Part shown: piece after piece, positions 56,044 to 64,000 of the stretch | Layout of the letters: each line of letters opens with the position of its first letter | Position numbering within the stretch: position 1 is the stretch's first letter | Assembly (NCBI RefSeq): GCF_018139565.1 | Contig: NZ_JAGSPK010000001.1 | Location: 558,001 to 622,000, forward strand | DNA from: Cognatundibacterium rivi | GTDB lineage: Bacteria; Pseudomonadota; Gammaproteobacteria; Burkholderiales; Burkholderiaceae_D | Direction: 5' to 3' | DNA: 64,000 nt | Made by a program: the position numbers and the translations under genes | Notes under the pieces: model-generated | The model's input: the letters and a program-made list of their open reading frames with translations, nothing else | Databases searched by the model: none | What the model was told of the DNA's origin: nothing

Positions 56044-57471
56044 ATGAACGCCACTGTAACTTCCGCACCATCAAATACATCCCAGGATTTTCTCATTGCC
56101 GATATCAGTCTTGCTGACTGGGGTCGTAAAGAAATCCAGATCGCTGAAACAGAAATGCCGGGCCTGATGGCGATCCGCGAAGAATTCGCCGCCAGCCAGC
56201 CGTTGAAAGGCGCACGCATCACCGGTTCGCTGCACATGACAATTCAGACTGCCGTTCTGATCGAAACTCTGATCGCGCTCGGCGCGCAGGTGCGCTGGGC
56301 ATCCTGCAATATTTACTCGACACAAGATCACGCAGCGGCAGCGATCGCTGCGGGCGGCACGCCGGTCTTTGCATTCAAAGGCGAAAACCTCGATGAATAC
56401 TGGGAATTCACACACCGGATTTTTGAATGGACTGACGGTGGTTTTTCCAACATGATTCTGGACGATGGCGGCGACGCGACTTTGCTGCTGCATCTTGGTA
56501 CCCGTGCAGAGAAAGATATTTCTGTGCTGGCTAATCCTGGCTCTGAAGAAGAAATCTGCCTGTTCAATGCGATCAAATCGCATCTGAAAACAGAACCAGA
56601 CTGGTATTCCAAACGTCTGGCCGCGATCAAAGGCGTGACCGAAGAAACGACGACAGGCGTGCATCGTCTGTACCAGATGCATAAAGAAGGCAAACTCGCT
56701 TTCCCTGCAATCAACGTCAATGATTCCGTAACGAAATCCAAGTTCGATAATCTGTATGGCTGCCGCGAATCGCTGGTGGACGGTATCAAACGTGCGACTG
56801 ACGTGATGATCGCCGGTAAAGTTGCAGTGATCGTCGGTTATGGTGACGTCGGCAAAGGTTGCGCACAAGCGATGCGTGCATTGTCGGCACAGGTCTGGGT
56901 AACGGAGATTGATCCTATCTGCGCATTGCAGGCAGCGATGGAAGGCTTCCGCGTCGTGACGATGGAATACGCCGCAGAACATGGCGATATTTTCGTAACG
57001 ACAACGGGTAATTACCACGTCATCAATCATGCGCACATGCTGAAGATGAAAGATCAGGCGATCGTTTGCAACATCGGTCACTTCGACAATGAAATTGATG
57101 TCGCTTCGCTCAAGCAATACACCTGGGATAACATCAAACCGCAAGTGGATCATGTGATTTTCCCTGACGGCAAACGTATCATTTTGCTGGCAGAAGGTCG
57201 CCTGGTGAATCTGGGTTGCGGTACCGGCCATCCTTCGTATGTGATGAGTTCTTCGTTTGCGAATCAGACGATTGCGCAAATTGAACTGTTCCTGAACAAC
57301 GATCAATACCCGGTTGGTGTGTACACCTTGCCTAAGCATCTGGATGAAAAAGTCGCCCGTCTGCAATTGAAAAAACTCAATGCGCAACTGAGTGAACTGA
57401 CCGATGAACAAGCTGCCTATATCGGTGTGAAAAAAGAAGGCCCTTACAAGCCTGAACACTACCGTTATTAA
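56044..57471 (+). CDS. ahcY: Adenosylhomocysteinase (SAH hydrolase)
   Basis: This 475-residue enzyme splits SAH to adenosine and homocysteine, keeping the methyl cycle running. It has bound [11 protein letters not shown] at residues 265-272. Substrate motifs include [35 protein letters not shown], and the C-terminal PEHYRY with the conserved lysine and tyrosine. AAAGGAGGGCGTG before ATG 56044 sets the start; the frame is open upstream through the riboswitch, which is not translated. A terminator follows the stop. Confidence 0.98.
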   Translation: MNATVTSAPSNTSQDFLIADISLADWGRKEIQIAETEMPGLMAIREEFAASQPLKGARITGSLHMTIQTAVLIETLIALGAQVRWASCNIYSTQDHAAAAIAAGGTPVFAFKGENLDEYWEFTHRIFEWTDGGFSNMILDDGGDATLLLHLGTRAEKDISVLANPGSEEEICLFNAIKSHLKTEPDWYSKRLAAIKGVTEETTTGVHRLYQMHKEGKLAFPAINVNDSVTKSKFDNLYGCRESLVDGIKRATDVMIAGKVAVIVGYGDVGKGCAQAMRALSAQVWVTEIDPICALQAAMEGFRVVTMEYAAEHGDIFVTTTGNYHVINHAHMLKMKDQAIVCNIGHFDNEIDVASLKQYTWDNIKPQVDHVIFPDGKRIILLAEGRLVNLGCGTGHPSYVMSSSFANQTIAQIELFLNNDQYPVGVYTLPKHLDEKVARLQLKKLNAQLSELTDEQAAYIGVKKEGPYKPEHYRY

Positions 57472-57480
57472 TCACGACTG

Positions 57481-57516
57481 ACTCCCCGCCTGGCTTTGCC
57501 AGCGGGGAGTTTTTCT
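57481..57516 (+). terminator. Terminator after ahcY
   Basis: ACTCCCCGC (57481-57489) pairs with GCGGGGAGT (57502-57510), with an inner CTGGC/GCCAG stem. TTTTCTT follows. Two genes of the same cycle lie downstream, so some read-through or a further promoter is likely. Confidence 0.8.
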
Positions 57517-57538
57517 TGACCATTAAAAAGGAGTCCGT

Positions 57539-57883
57539 ATGCGTCTGCTTGCTATCTGGTTGGTCAATGCGCTTGCTTTGCTCGCCATTCCTTATCTGAT
57601 GCACTCTGTTGCCATTGATAGTTTCGGCACAGCCCTGCTGGTGGCGCTGGTGCTGGGCTTGGTGAATACCATCCTGCGGCCGGTGTTGCTGGTGCTGACC
57701 TTGCCGGTAACGATGCTGACGATGGGCTTGTTTATTTTTGTCATCAACGGCTTGTTGTTCTGGGCTGTGGCGAACGTGGTTGATGGCTTTCATGTCGCAG
57801 GATTCTGGGCAGCAGTCGGCGGTGCTTTGTTGTACAGCGTGATTTCCTGGACACTGTCGACTTTACTCTTTCAACAACGATGA
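57539..57883 (+). CDS. Small membrane protein, phage holin superfamily IV-like
   Basis: This 114-residue protein has four hydrophobic helices: LLAIWLVNALALLAIPYLM, an ALLVALVLGLVNTILRPVLLVLTL helix pair, and FIFVINGLLFWAVANVV, with a final helix near the end. The LVNTILRPVLLVLTLPVT motif is common to the small membrane family often annotated as phage holin (4 TMS). Its position between ahcY and metF is conserved in betaproteobacteria, but its role is unknown. It overlaps metF by 4 bases. Confidence 0.8.
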   Translation: MRLLAIWLVNALALLAIPYLMHSVAIDSFGTALLVALVLGLVNTILRPVLLVLTLPVTMLTMGLFIFVINGLLFWAVANVVDGFHVAGFWAAVGGALLYSVISWTLSTLLFQQR

Positions 57884-58707
57884 AGACGCATAATTTCAGC
57901 ATAGAATTTTTCCCGCCAAAGACGGCGGAAGGCACTGAGAAATTACGTGCAACCAGAGCAAAACTGGCTGAGTTGCAGCCTAAATATTTTTCCGTGACAT
58001 TTGGTGCCGGTGGCACGACGCAGCAAGGTACGCTGGATACCGTTCTGGACATTCGCAAAGAAGGCTATGATGCCGCGCCGCATTTGTCTTGTGTCGGCGG
58101 CAGCCGTGAATCAATACGCGACATTCTGCAGCAATATCAGGCCAACGATATACGACGGTTGGTGGCGTTGCGTGGTGATTTGCCGAGCGGCTATGGTATG
58201 GGGGGCGAATTCCGCCACGCCAGCGATCTGGTCGAATTTATCCGTGCCGAAACCGGTAACTGGTTTCATATCGAAGTGGCGGCTTATCCGGAAATGCATC
58301 CGCAGGCGCGTTCACCGCAGGACGATTTACAAAATTTTGTCCGTAAGATGAATGCCGGAGCCAATGCCGCCATCACGCAATATTTTTACAATGCGGACGC
58401 TTATTTCCGCTTTGTGGATGAAGCACAGAAGGCCGGTGTGACCGCACCTATCGTGGCTGGCATTATGCCGATTACCAACAGCAGCCAGTTGTTGCGTTTC
58501 TCTGAAATGTGCGGTGCCGAGATCCCACGCTGGGTACGCTTGAAGCTGGCGAGTTTTGGTGACGACACAGCGTCGATTAAAGCCTTCGGACTCGACGTGG
58601 TGTCATCCATGTGCGAACGTTTGTTGGCGGGCGGCGCGCCCGGGTTGCATTTCTATTCATTGAATCAGGCTGCGGCAACAACGGCCATCTGGCAACGTCT
58701 GGTCTGA
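57880..58707 (+). CDS. metF: Methylenetetrahydrofolate reductase
   Basis: This 275-residue FAD-dependent TIM-barrel enzyme makes 5-methyltetrahydrofolate for methionine synthesis. Signatures are FSIEFFPPKTAEGTEKL (substrate Glu), FSVTFGAGGTTQQGTLDT, RRLVALRGDLPSGYG, and ANAAITQYFYNADAYFRF. It is translationally coupled to the membrane protein gene (ATGA at 57880). With ahcY it serves the activated methyl cycle. Confidence 0.97.
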   Translation: MKTHNFSIEFFPPKTAEGTEKLRATRAKLAELQPKYFSVTFGAGGTTQQGTLDTVLDIRKEGYDAAPHLSCVGGSRESIRDILQQYQANDIRRLVALRGDLPSGYGMGGEFRHASDLVEFIRAETGNWFHIEVAAYPEMHPQARSPQDDLQNFVRKMNAGANAAITQYFYNADAYFRFVDEAQKAGVTAPIVAGIMPITNSSQLLRFSEMCGAEIPRWVRLKLASFGDDTASIKAFGLDVVSSMCERLLAGGAPGLHFYSLNQAAATTAIWQRLV

Positions 58708-58722
58708 TTGTTCATTTTTTTT

Positions 58723-58758
58723 AAGCGTGCTGATGCTAATGTCAGCACGCTTTTTTTT
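58723..58758 (+). terminator. Terminator after metF
   Basis: AAGCGTGCTGA (58723-58733) pairs perfectly with TCAGCACGCTT (58742-58752) over 11 bp with an 8-base loop, followed by TTTTTT. Confidence 0.88.
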
Positions 58759-58939
58759 GCTTGTGAAAAATAAACAGTTTGTGTCGCCTGAACTCATTCT
58801 CCGTTTTTAAGCACAAATTCTTGTCTGTAAGAAAATATTTATTTTGATTCAAGTCAAGAATACAGGTCTTTTTCTGCACTACAATAATTCGTTATATTTA
58901 ATTTTTCATATTTAAATAACCTTGCCACCGGGAGCAAAA

Positions 58940-59722
58940 TTGGCTATTGAACTTTACAATGACGGCAAACACATCTGCGTGATGTTTAACGATCTGGTGA
59001 AAGACGCCGGGGATCATGCCGTTCAGGCCAACCAGTTCCTTGTCGTTTCCGATGGCGAAGGCGCTTTGATTGATCCGTCCGGCCATCTGACATACAACTC
59101 GCTGGTACTGGCGATGCACAAATACGTACCGAAGCAGCAGTTGAAGTATATGTTTGCCTCGCATCAGGATCCTGACATTATCGGTTCACTCGACAAGTGG
59201 CTTTTCAGTACCGAATGTAATCTGTACGTGTCTAAACTCTGGTCACGTTTTGTGCCGCATTTCTGTAACCTGAACCGTGCTGATGGCCGTATTATCGGTA
59301 TTCCGGATGAAGGCATGCCCGTGCCTATGCGTGACACCACGATCCACGCAATACCTGCGCATTTTCTGCATGCGGAAGGCAACTTTCAGTTTTACGACTC
59401 GAAATCAAAAATCCTGTTTTCCGGTGATATGGGCGCGTCGATGGTGGATGCGAACGATATTGTGAAGCCGATGAGAACCAAAGCGGATTTCCTTGAAGAG
59501 CTGCACACCATGAGTGGTTTCCATAAGCGCTATATGGTGTCAAACAAGGTTTGTCGTCTGTGGGCCAACATGGTGCGACAAATGGATATCGAGATGATGG
59601 TGCCGCAACATGGTCGTTATTTTGTCGGTAAAGAAGCGATACATGCATTCCTCGACTGGATAGAAAACCTGCAGTGCGGTATCGACCTGTTCACGCAGGA
59701 AAATTACCGCTTCCGTGGCTGA
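58940..59722 (+). CDS. MBL-fold flavodiiron-like protein without flavodoxin domain (ODP-like)
   Basis: This 260-residue protein has the beta-lactamase-like domain of flavodiiron proteins but lacks the C-terminal flavodoxin domain. Likely metal ligands are His75, Asp77 and Asp79 (SHQDPDIIG), His144 (HFLHAEGN), Asp163 (SGDMGAS) and His224 (PQHGRYF). The usual HxExDH motif is changed: Glu to Asp and the last His to Ile. Relatives bind oxygen at a diiron site and act as sensors. The start is TTG 58940 with GGGAG six bases upstream; an in-frame TTG at 58922 lacks one. Confidence 0.78.
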   Translation: MAIELYNDGKHICVMFNDLVKDAGDHAVQANQFLVVSDGEGALIDPSGHLTYNSLVLAMHKYVPKQQLKYMFASHQDPDIIGSLDKWLFSTECNLYVSKLWSRFVPHFCNLNRADGRIIGIPDEGMPVPMRDTTIHAIPAHFLHAEGNFQFYDSKSKILFSGDMGASMVDANDIVKPMRTKADFLEELHTMSGFHKRYMVSNKVCRLWANMVRQMDIEMMVPQHGRYFVGKEAIHAFLDWIENLQCGIDLFTQENYRFRG

Positions 59723-60205
59723 TCAGCCCGCTTTTGGTGTTTTCACTACCGCATAGTCGAGAGGCAATGCGGTAGTACTCTTAATCACTTCCATCACAAA
59801 ACTGGAGCTGACATCCTGTAAGTCAGCGACTTTAACCAGTTTCTTGTAGACCAGATCAAAACCTGCCATATCCGGCACGTGGACCTTCAGTAAATAGTCG
59901 ATGTCGCCGCTCATGCGCAGGATCTCAACGATTTCGCTGATGTCTTTGACGCCTGCAATAAACTTCTGCATCCATTTCTCGTTATGCTGCGCCGCTTTCA
60001 GCGCCACCATCACGGTTAAACCGAGATTCAGTTTGCCCGGATCGCATAAAACAACCTGAGCGCGGATGACGCCATCCTCCTGCAGTTTCTGCACCCGCCG
60101 CCAGCAAGGCGTGACGGAAAGATGCACTGCCTGAGCCAGGTCTGCCAGAGCAATCGAGGCATCTTTCTGCAAGAAATGCAGTATTTCAAGATCTTTTTTG
60201 TCCAT
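59723..60205 (-). CDS. Lrp/AsnC family transcriptional regulator
   Basis: This 160-residue regulator has an N-terminal helix-turn-helix (residues about 1-60, KDLEILHFLQKDASIALADLAQAVHLSVTPCWRRVQKLQEDGVI) and a C-terminal ligand-binding RAM domain (VMVALKAAQHNEKWMQKFIAGVKDISEIVEILRMSGDIDYLLKVHVPDM). Members sense amino acids as octamers. It is divergent from metC, so metC is its most likely target. It is convergent with and directly adjacent to the MBL gene. Confidence 0.92.
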   Translation of the reverse strand: MDKKDLEILHFLQKDASIALADLAQAVHLSVTPCWRRVQKLQEDGVIRAQVVLCDPGKLNLGLTVMVALKAAQHNEKWMQKFIAGVKDISEIVEILRMSGDIDYLLKVHVPDMAGFDLVYKKLVKVADLQDVSSSFVMEVIKSTTALPLDYAVVKTPKAG

Positions 60206-60359
60206 AATTTCTATTTGTTAGTAATTTTTTCTAAAAATAGCATATGCGCATGAACAAATGAGTAAAAATTTTCGCGCTATGATTGTTACGATGACGGTTA
60301 TACCATCGCCTACAGTCACCTGAATGCGATACCTGAAAATTCTGCTTCTGGAGAACGTC
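60206..60359. promoter_or_regulatory. Divergent control region between the Lrp-type regulator and metC
   Basis: These 154 bases separate the two divergent starts. The left part is AT-rich (TTTTTTCTAAAAATAG, AGTAAAAATTTTCGCG), as expected for Lrp-type binding sites. It contains the short palindrome GCATATGC near 60239. No clear promoter hexamers could be fixed by eye. Confidence 0.35.
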
Positions 60360-61565
60360 ATGCAGCAACACTCACCTGAATTGCAAACGGCAACACGCCT
60401 GACCCATGCCGGACGCAAAGGAAAAGAGCATCATGGCCCCGTCAACCCGCCCGTGATTCGTGCATCGACGATGTTGTTTCCCGATTGTGCGGCTTTGCAG
60501 GAGGCCAATGGCACCCGTCGCTCGTATGCGCGCCATGCAACCGAAACCACGCTGGCGCTGGAACAGGCATTGTGCGCCGCCGAGGGTGCTGCTGCCTGCA
60601 TGCTGACGTCGTCGGGTTTGTCGGCGATTACAACGACCTTACTGGCTTTGCTGAAGCCGGGCGACCATCTGCTGATGGTCGATACTGCTTACGATCCCAC
60701 ACGCCAGTTCTGCGATGGTTTGCTGAAGCAGATCGGCGTTCACACAACGTATTACGACCCGCTGATTGGCGCAGGAATTGCGGGCTTGATGCAGCCGACC
60801 ACCAAAGTGGTTTTTGTTGAGTCACCGGGTTCGCTGACATTTGAGGTGCAGGATATTCCGGCGATTGCCGCTGCCGCCCATGCTGCCGGGGCGGTGGTGG
60901 TTTCCGACAGCACATGGGCTACACCGATAGGCTGGGATTCCTTTGCGCTGGGAGTGGATGTTTCACTACATGCGGCGACCAAGTATATTGTTGGTCACTC
61001 TGACGCATTGATGGGAGCGATTTTGACAAATGAAGCGCTGCATCTGCAGATTCGTAATACGTATAAGCAATTGGGTATGTCTATCGGTGGCGATGATGCT
61101 GCGCTGGCATTGCGTGGCCTGCGTACGATGGCGGCACGTCTGGCAGTGCATCGCGAAAGTGCGCAGGTCGTAGCTAAGTGGTTACAGGCGCAGCCTGAAG
61201 TGGCCGAGGTTTTATATCCACCGCTGGATGGTGCAGCAGGGCATGCCTTGTGGAAGCGTGATTTTCGTGCCGAATACGCATGTGGATTGATGGGCGCGGT
61301 GTTTCACTCGAATGTAACTGAAGCACAGGTCGCGGCATTGATCGACCGTACGCAGTTGTTTGGTATAGGTTTTAGCTGGGGCGGATACGAGAGCCTTATT
61401 TTGCCGACCCGTCCGGCCGGATACCGGACGATTAATGCGGAAAAATGGAGTGCGCCGATGATACGTTTGCATATCGGCCTTGAAGCAGTGGAAGATTTAA
61501 TCAGCGATCTTGATGCCGGATTTTCTGCATTAAGAGAACCAGTTGCTATCGCCAGAGCTGCATGA
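60360..61565 (+). CDS. metC: Cystathionine beta-lyase
   Basis: This 401-residue PLP enzyme of the Cys/Met metabolism family converts cystathionine to homocysteine, ammonia and pyruvate. PLP is bound at Lys208 (LHAATKYIVGHSDALMG). TRLTHAGRKGKEHHGPVNPPVIRASTMLF and SWGGYESLILP are typical of the beta-lyase branch. CTGGAGAACGTC before ATG 60360 sets the start; the frame is open to 60324. It is divergent from the Lrp-type regulator. Confidence 0.92.
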   Translation: MQQHSPELQTATRLTHAGRKGKEHHGPVNPPVIRASTMLFPDCAALQEANGTRRSYARHATETTLALEQALCAAEGAAACMLTSSGLSAITTTLLALLKPGDHLLMVDTAYDPTRQFCDGLLKQIGVHTTYYDPLIGAGIAGLMQPTTKVVFVESPGSLTFEVQDIPAIAAAAHAAGAVVVSDSTWATPIGWDSFALGVDVSLHAATKYIVGHSDALMGAILTNEALHLQIRNTYKQLGMSIGGDDAALALRGLRTMAARLAVHRESAQVVAKWLQAQPEVAEVLYPPLDGAAGHALWKRDFRAEYACGLMGAVFHSNVTEAQVAALIDRTQLFGIGFSWGGYESLILPTRPAGYRTINAEKWSAPMIRLHIGLEAVEDLISDLDAGFSALREPVAIARAA

Positions 61566-61689
61566 ATTCTTAACGTTGTGAATGCCTGGATTCTGTTAAT
61601 GACTCTGCTCAGCATTGTCATCAACGTGTCATTCACTCTGTTTAAAATGCCGCCATCCTACTGCTTTACCTCCAAAGGTCAGGATATTC

Positions 61690-61719
61690 ACCCGCAGTTT
61701 TTTCTGCGGGTTTTTTTTA
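61690..61719 (+). terminator. Terminator after metC
   Basis: ACCCGCAG (61690-61697) pairs with CTGCGGGT (61704-61711) over 8 bp with a 6-base T loop, followed by a long T run. It overlaps the end of the convergent PBP gene by 3 bases. Confidence 0.82.
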
Positions 61720-63951
61720 TGGTGGCGGGCTGGCGGCCTCATCCATATCCAGTGTTTTTACGCCGGCACCATTCAGAAATTCCACGTACATCCAGTCACC
61801 TTCGGCATTGCTGACACCGTCCGGTGCGCTTCTCTGGCTCTCCGCTTTACCGGCAAGACTCGCACGCATACTGTCTATCCAGATCGGCAAAGCCAGGGTA
61901 GCACCAAACTCTCTGCCACCCAGCGATTTAGGATCGTCGTAGCCCATCCAGGCAACCGCGACGACATTCGCTGCGTAGCCAGCAAACCAGCCATCAACGG
62001 CATCGCTGGTCGTCCCTGTTTTACCGGCCAGATCATGGCGTCCTAAGCGCGCGCTGGCTGAGGCACCGGTACCGCTGCGGGTGACTTCACTTAACAGGCT
62101 ATGCATCACAAAGGCATTCCTGCCATCAATCACACGGGCATCTTCCTGCGCAATCGCAGGTGCTTTATTTTCACTCAGCACCTTGCCTTTGGCGTCAACG
62201 ACCTTGCTGATCAGCCAAGGCGTGATCTGATAACCACCATTCGCAAATACGGCATATCCGGCTGCCAGTTGTACTGGTGTGACAGCACCAGTGCCGAGCG
62301 CCATGGTCAGATCGTCCGGATGCTTTTCTTTATTAAAGCCAAAACGCGGCAACCAGTTATGCGCAGTATCGACCCCGATGGATTTCAGTATGCGTACAGA
62401 GACCACGTTTTTCGATTGTGCCAGCGCCGTACGCATGCTGATGGGGCCATCATATTTGCCATCGTCATTGCGTGGGTCCCAGCGCAGCAAGGTGCCGGTT
62501 GTGGCGGAGAGTTGCACATCATTGATCAGCGTAGCCGGAGAAAAGCCTTTTTCCAGCGCCGCCGAATAAATGAATGGCTTGATGCTGGAACCAGGCTGAC
62601 GCCAGGCACTGGTGACATGATTGAATTTTTTACGGTTGAAATCGAAACCACCAACCAGCGCACGATAAGCACCGGTTTCCGCATTCAGGGCAACGTAGGC
62701 GCCTTCGACTTCAGGCAACTGGCTGATGCTCCAGCGTTTCTTGGCATCTTGTATTACGCGGATTACCGCGCCCGGAACGATTTTCAGACTGGATTTCGCT
62801 TTCGCTTGCAAGGCGTTCTCCGCAAATTTTAAGCCGTCGCCATCAACCACCGCGGTGTCACCGTTGGCCAGTTCCGCCTTGATGACTTTGCTGCTGACTT
62901 CGGTCACGACTGCGGCTTGCAATTTATCGCTGGAAGGATGTTTGCGCAGCACCTCATCAATCGCATCGTCACGTTCATCTTCGTCCGCGGGCAGTTGGAT
63001 AAAGGCTTCGGGACCGCGATAGCCGTGGCGCTGGTCATACGCCATGACGTTATTGCGTACTGCTTCATAAGCAGCTTCCTGATCTGCTTTCAGCAGCGTG
63101 GTATAGACTTTGATGCCACTGGTGTAGGCTTGTTCTTTGTATTCATCGACGATTTTCTGGCGCACCATCTCGGCGACATAGTCGGCATGAGTGTCATAAA
63201 TATGTTTGCCGGTGACGGTGATTCTTTCGTGTAAAGCCTGATCGTATTGCGCTTCGGTGATCACGCCACGATTGAGCATAAGTTTGAGCACAACTTCCTG
63301 CCTTTGTTTGGCCTTTTGAAAGTTGCTGACAGGATTATGCCGGACCGGATTTTTCGGTATCCCGACCAGCATTGCTGCTTCTGCCAGACTCAGTTCATTC
63401 AGTGATTTATTGAAGTAAGTCCGCGCTGCGCCAGCGAAGCCGTGGGTGCGCTGCCCCAGATAAATCTGATTCATGTACAGCTCCAGAATCTGATCTTTAC
63501 TGAGCGCGGCTTCGATGCGGGTAGTCAGTAGTAATTCTTTGAGTTTGCGATTCACGGTTTTTTCCTGCGACAGGAAAAAATTTCTGGCGACCTGCATCGT
63601 GATGGTCGACGCACCCTGATGAAATCCACCGCGCAGATCAGCCAGAACCGCACGACCAGCACCGATAAAGTCGATACCGCTATGTTCGTAAAAGCGCGCA
63701 TCCTCGGTAGAGAGCAGTGCCGTTTTCAGTTTTTCGGGAATCTCTTTGATGGGTACAAATTCGCGGTGTTCTTCACCGAACTCACCGATCAGCGCGTTAT
63801 CGGCAGTATAGATACGCAGCGGTATCTTTGGACGGTAATCGGTCACCGCGTCGAGTGGCGGCAGGTTGGGCGCAAGTACCAGAAACACGTAGGCCAGAAC
63901 GCCCGCAGCAATGATGCCCAGAGATGCCACGATGGCAGCAATCCATTTCAT
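61717..63951 (-). CDS. Class A penicillin-binding protein 1A (second copy)
   Basis: This 744-residue paralogue of the PBP1A at 26485-28812 has an N-terminal membrane anchor. The glycosyltransferase domain shows STEDARFYEHSGID and STITMQVARNFFLSQEKT. The transpeptidase domain shows QPGSSIKPFIYSA (SxxK), AQSKNVVS (SxN) and AGKTGTTSDAVDGWF (KTG). All catalytic motifs are intact, so it should be active. It lacks the 25-residue cytoplasmic lead and the longer tail of its paralogue. AGAGGA ten bases before ATG 63951 is a fair ribosome binding site. Confidence 0.94.
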   Translation of the reverse strand: MKWIAAIVASLGIIAAGVLAYVFLVLAPNLPPLDAVTDYRPKIPLRIYTADNALIGEFGEEHREFVPIKEIPEKLKTALLSTEDARFYEHSGIDFIGAGRAVLADLRGGFHQGASTITMQVARNFFLSQEKTVNRKLKELLLTTRIEAALSKDQILELYMNQIYLGQRTHGFAGAARTYFNKSLNELSLAEAAMLVGIPKNPVRHNPVSNFQKAKQRQEVVLKLMLNRGVITEAQYDQALHERITVTGKHIYDTHADYVAEMVRQKIVDEYKEQAYTSGIKVYTTLLKADQEAAYEAVRNNVMAYDQRHGYRGPEAFIQLPADEDERDDAIDEVLRKHPSSDKLQAAVVTEVSSKVIKAELANGDTAVVDGDGLKFAENALQAKAKSSLKIVPGAVIRVIQDAKKRWSISQLPEVEGAYVALNAETGAYRALVGGFDFNRKKFNHVTSAWRQPGSSIKPFIYSAALEKGFSPATLINDVQLSATTGTLLRWDPRNDDGKYDGPISMRTALAQSKNVVSVRILKSIGVDTAHNWLPRFGFNKEKHPDDLTMALGTGAVTPVQLAAGYAVFANGGYQITPWLISKVVDAKGKVLSENKAPAIAQEDARVIDGRNAFVMHSLLSEVTRSGTGASASARLGRHDLAGKTGTTSDAVDGWFAGYAANVVAVAWMGYDDPKSLGGREFGATLALPIWIDSMRASLAGKAESQRSAPDGVSNAEGDWMYVEFLNGAGVKTLDMDEAASPPP

Positions 63952-64000
63952 GTCGGTTTAATCCTCTAAAGTTTGCAGCAGATACAGTTTTTGATAAATG

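Noticed and set aside
56071-57459. Long open frame (462 codons) on the minus strand opposite ahcY
   Set aside because: It lies entirely inside ahcY, is rich in His, Arg, Cys and Phe with no recognisable domain, and has no ribosome binding site. It is a codon-bias shadow.

Overview
The window is chromosomal DNA from a betaproteobacterium of the order Burkholderiales. The closest fit by gene content and order is the family Oxalobacteraceae (Herminiimonas/Janthinobacterium-like). This placement is inferred from the shape of the S10-spc-alpha ribosomal cluster, System II cytochrome c biogenesis (resB-ccsA) behind cytochrome c4, the pilMNOPQ-aroKB-dgt block, an ahcY gene with an SAH riboswitch followed by a small membrane gene and metF, and the kdsD-kdsC-lptCAB-rpoN-hpf block. 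No tRNA, rRNA, CRISPR array, prophage or intact insertion sequence was seen.

Layout. 1-8685: the end of the spc operon and the alpha operon, from a truncated rplX to rplQ, including secY, infA, rpmJ and rpoA. Terminator-like hairpins follow rpsK, rpsD, rpoA and rplQ. 8769-16370: cutA-dsbD, a 1-Cys peroxiredoxin with a clear promoter and operator, then leftward genes for a GNAT enzyme, exonuclease I, a CorA-type transporter and a sterol-desaturase-family protein. 16510-18400: hemB and yihA (leftward), separated by a possible small RNA on the opposite strand. 18612-24475: cytochrome c4, resB, ccsA and the periplasmic methionine sulfoxide repair pair msrPQ. 24494-28812: an outer-membrane-like protein, an acyltransferase, lptM, cyaY and a class A PBP.

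28813-39827: the type IV pilus operon pilMNOPQ, an Ig-like-domain lipoprotein gene placed between pilQ and a fused aroK-aroB gene, then dgt and a DUF4197 gene. 40137-45068: a branched-chain amino acid-type ABC transporter (binding protein, LivH, fused LivM-LivG, LivF). 45422-52182 (leftward): an enoyl-CoA hydratase/HIBYL-CoA hydrolase family enzyme, hpf, rpoN, lptB, lptA, lptC, kdsC and kdsD, so Kdo synthesis and LPS export sit next to sigma-54. 52298-59722: a CPA2 antiporter, apt, a GNAT gene, then the SAH riboswitch, ahcY, a small membrane gene and metF (activated methyl cycle), and a flavodiiron-like MBL protein. 59723-63951: an Lrp-type regulator divergent from metC, and a second class A PBP.

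The most unusual item is a family of about 72-bp palindrome-ended repeats at four intergenic sites (13951, 25911, 45112, 55673). One copy fills the whole gap between two convergent stop codons. Other points of interest are the two gene fusions (aroK-aroB, livM-livG), a tandem 23-bp repeat in front of pilM, a 21-bp perfect hairpin in front of aroKB, the expected lysA missing beside lptM, and the expected ptsN/hprK missing beside hpf. Most of the rest is conserved core genome.
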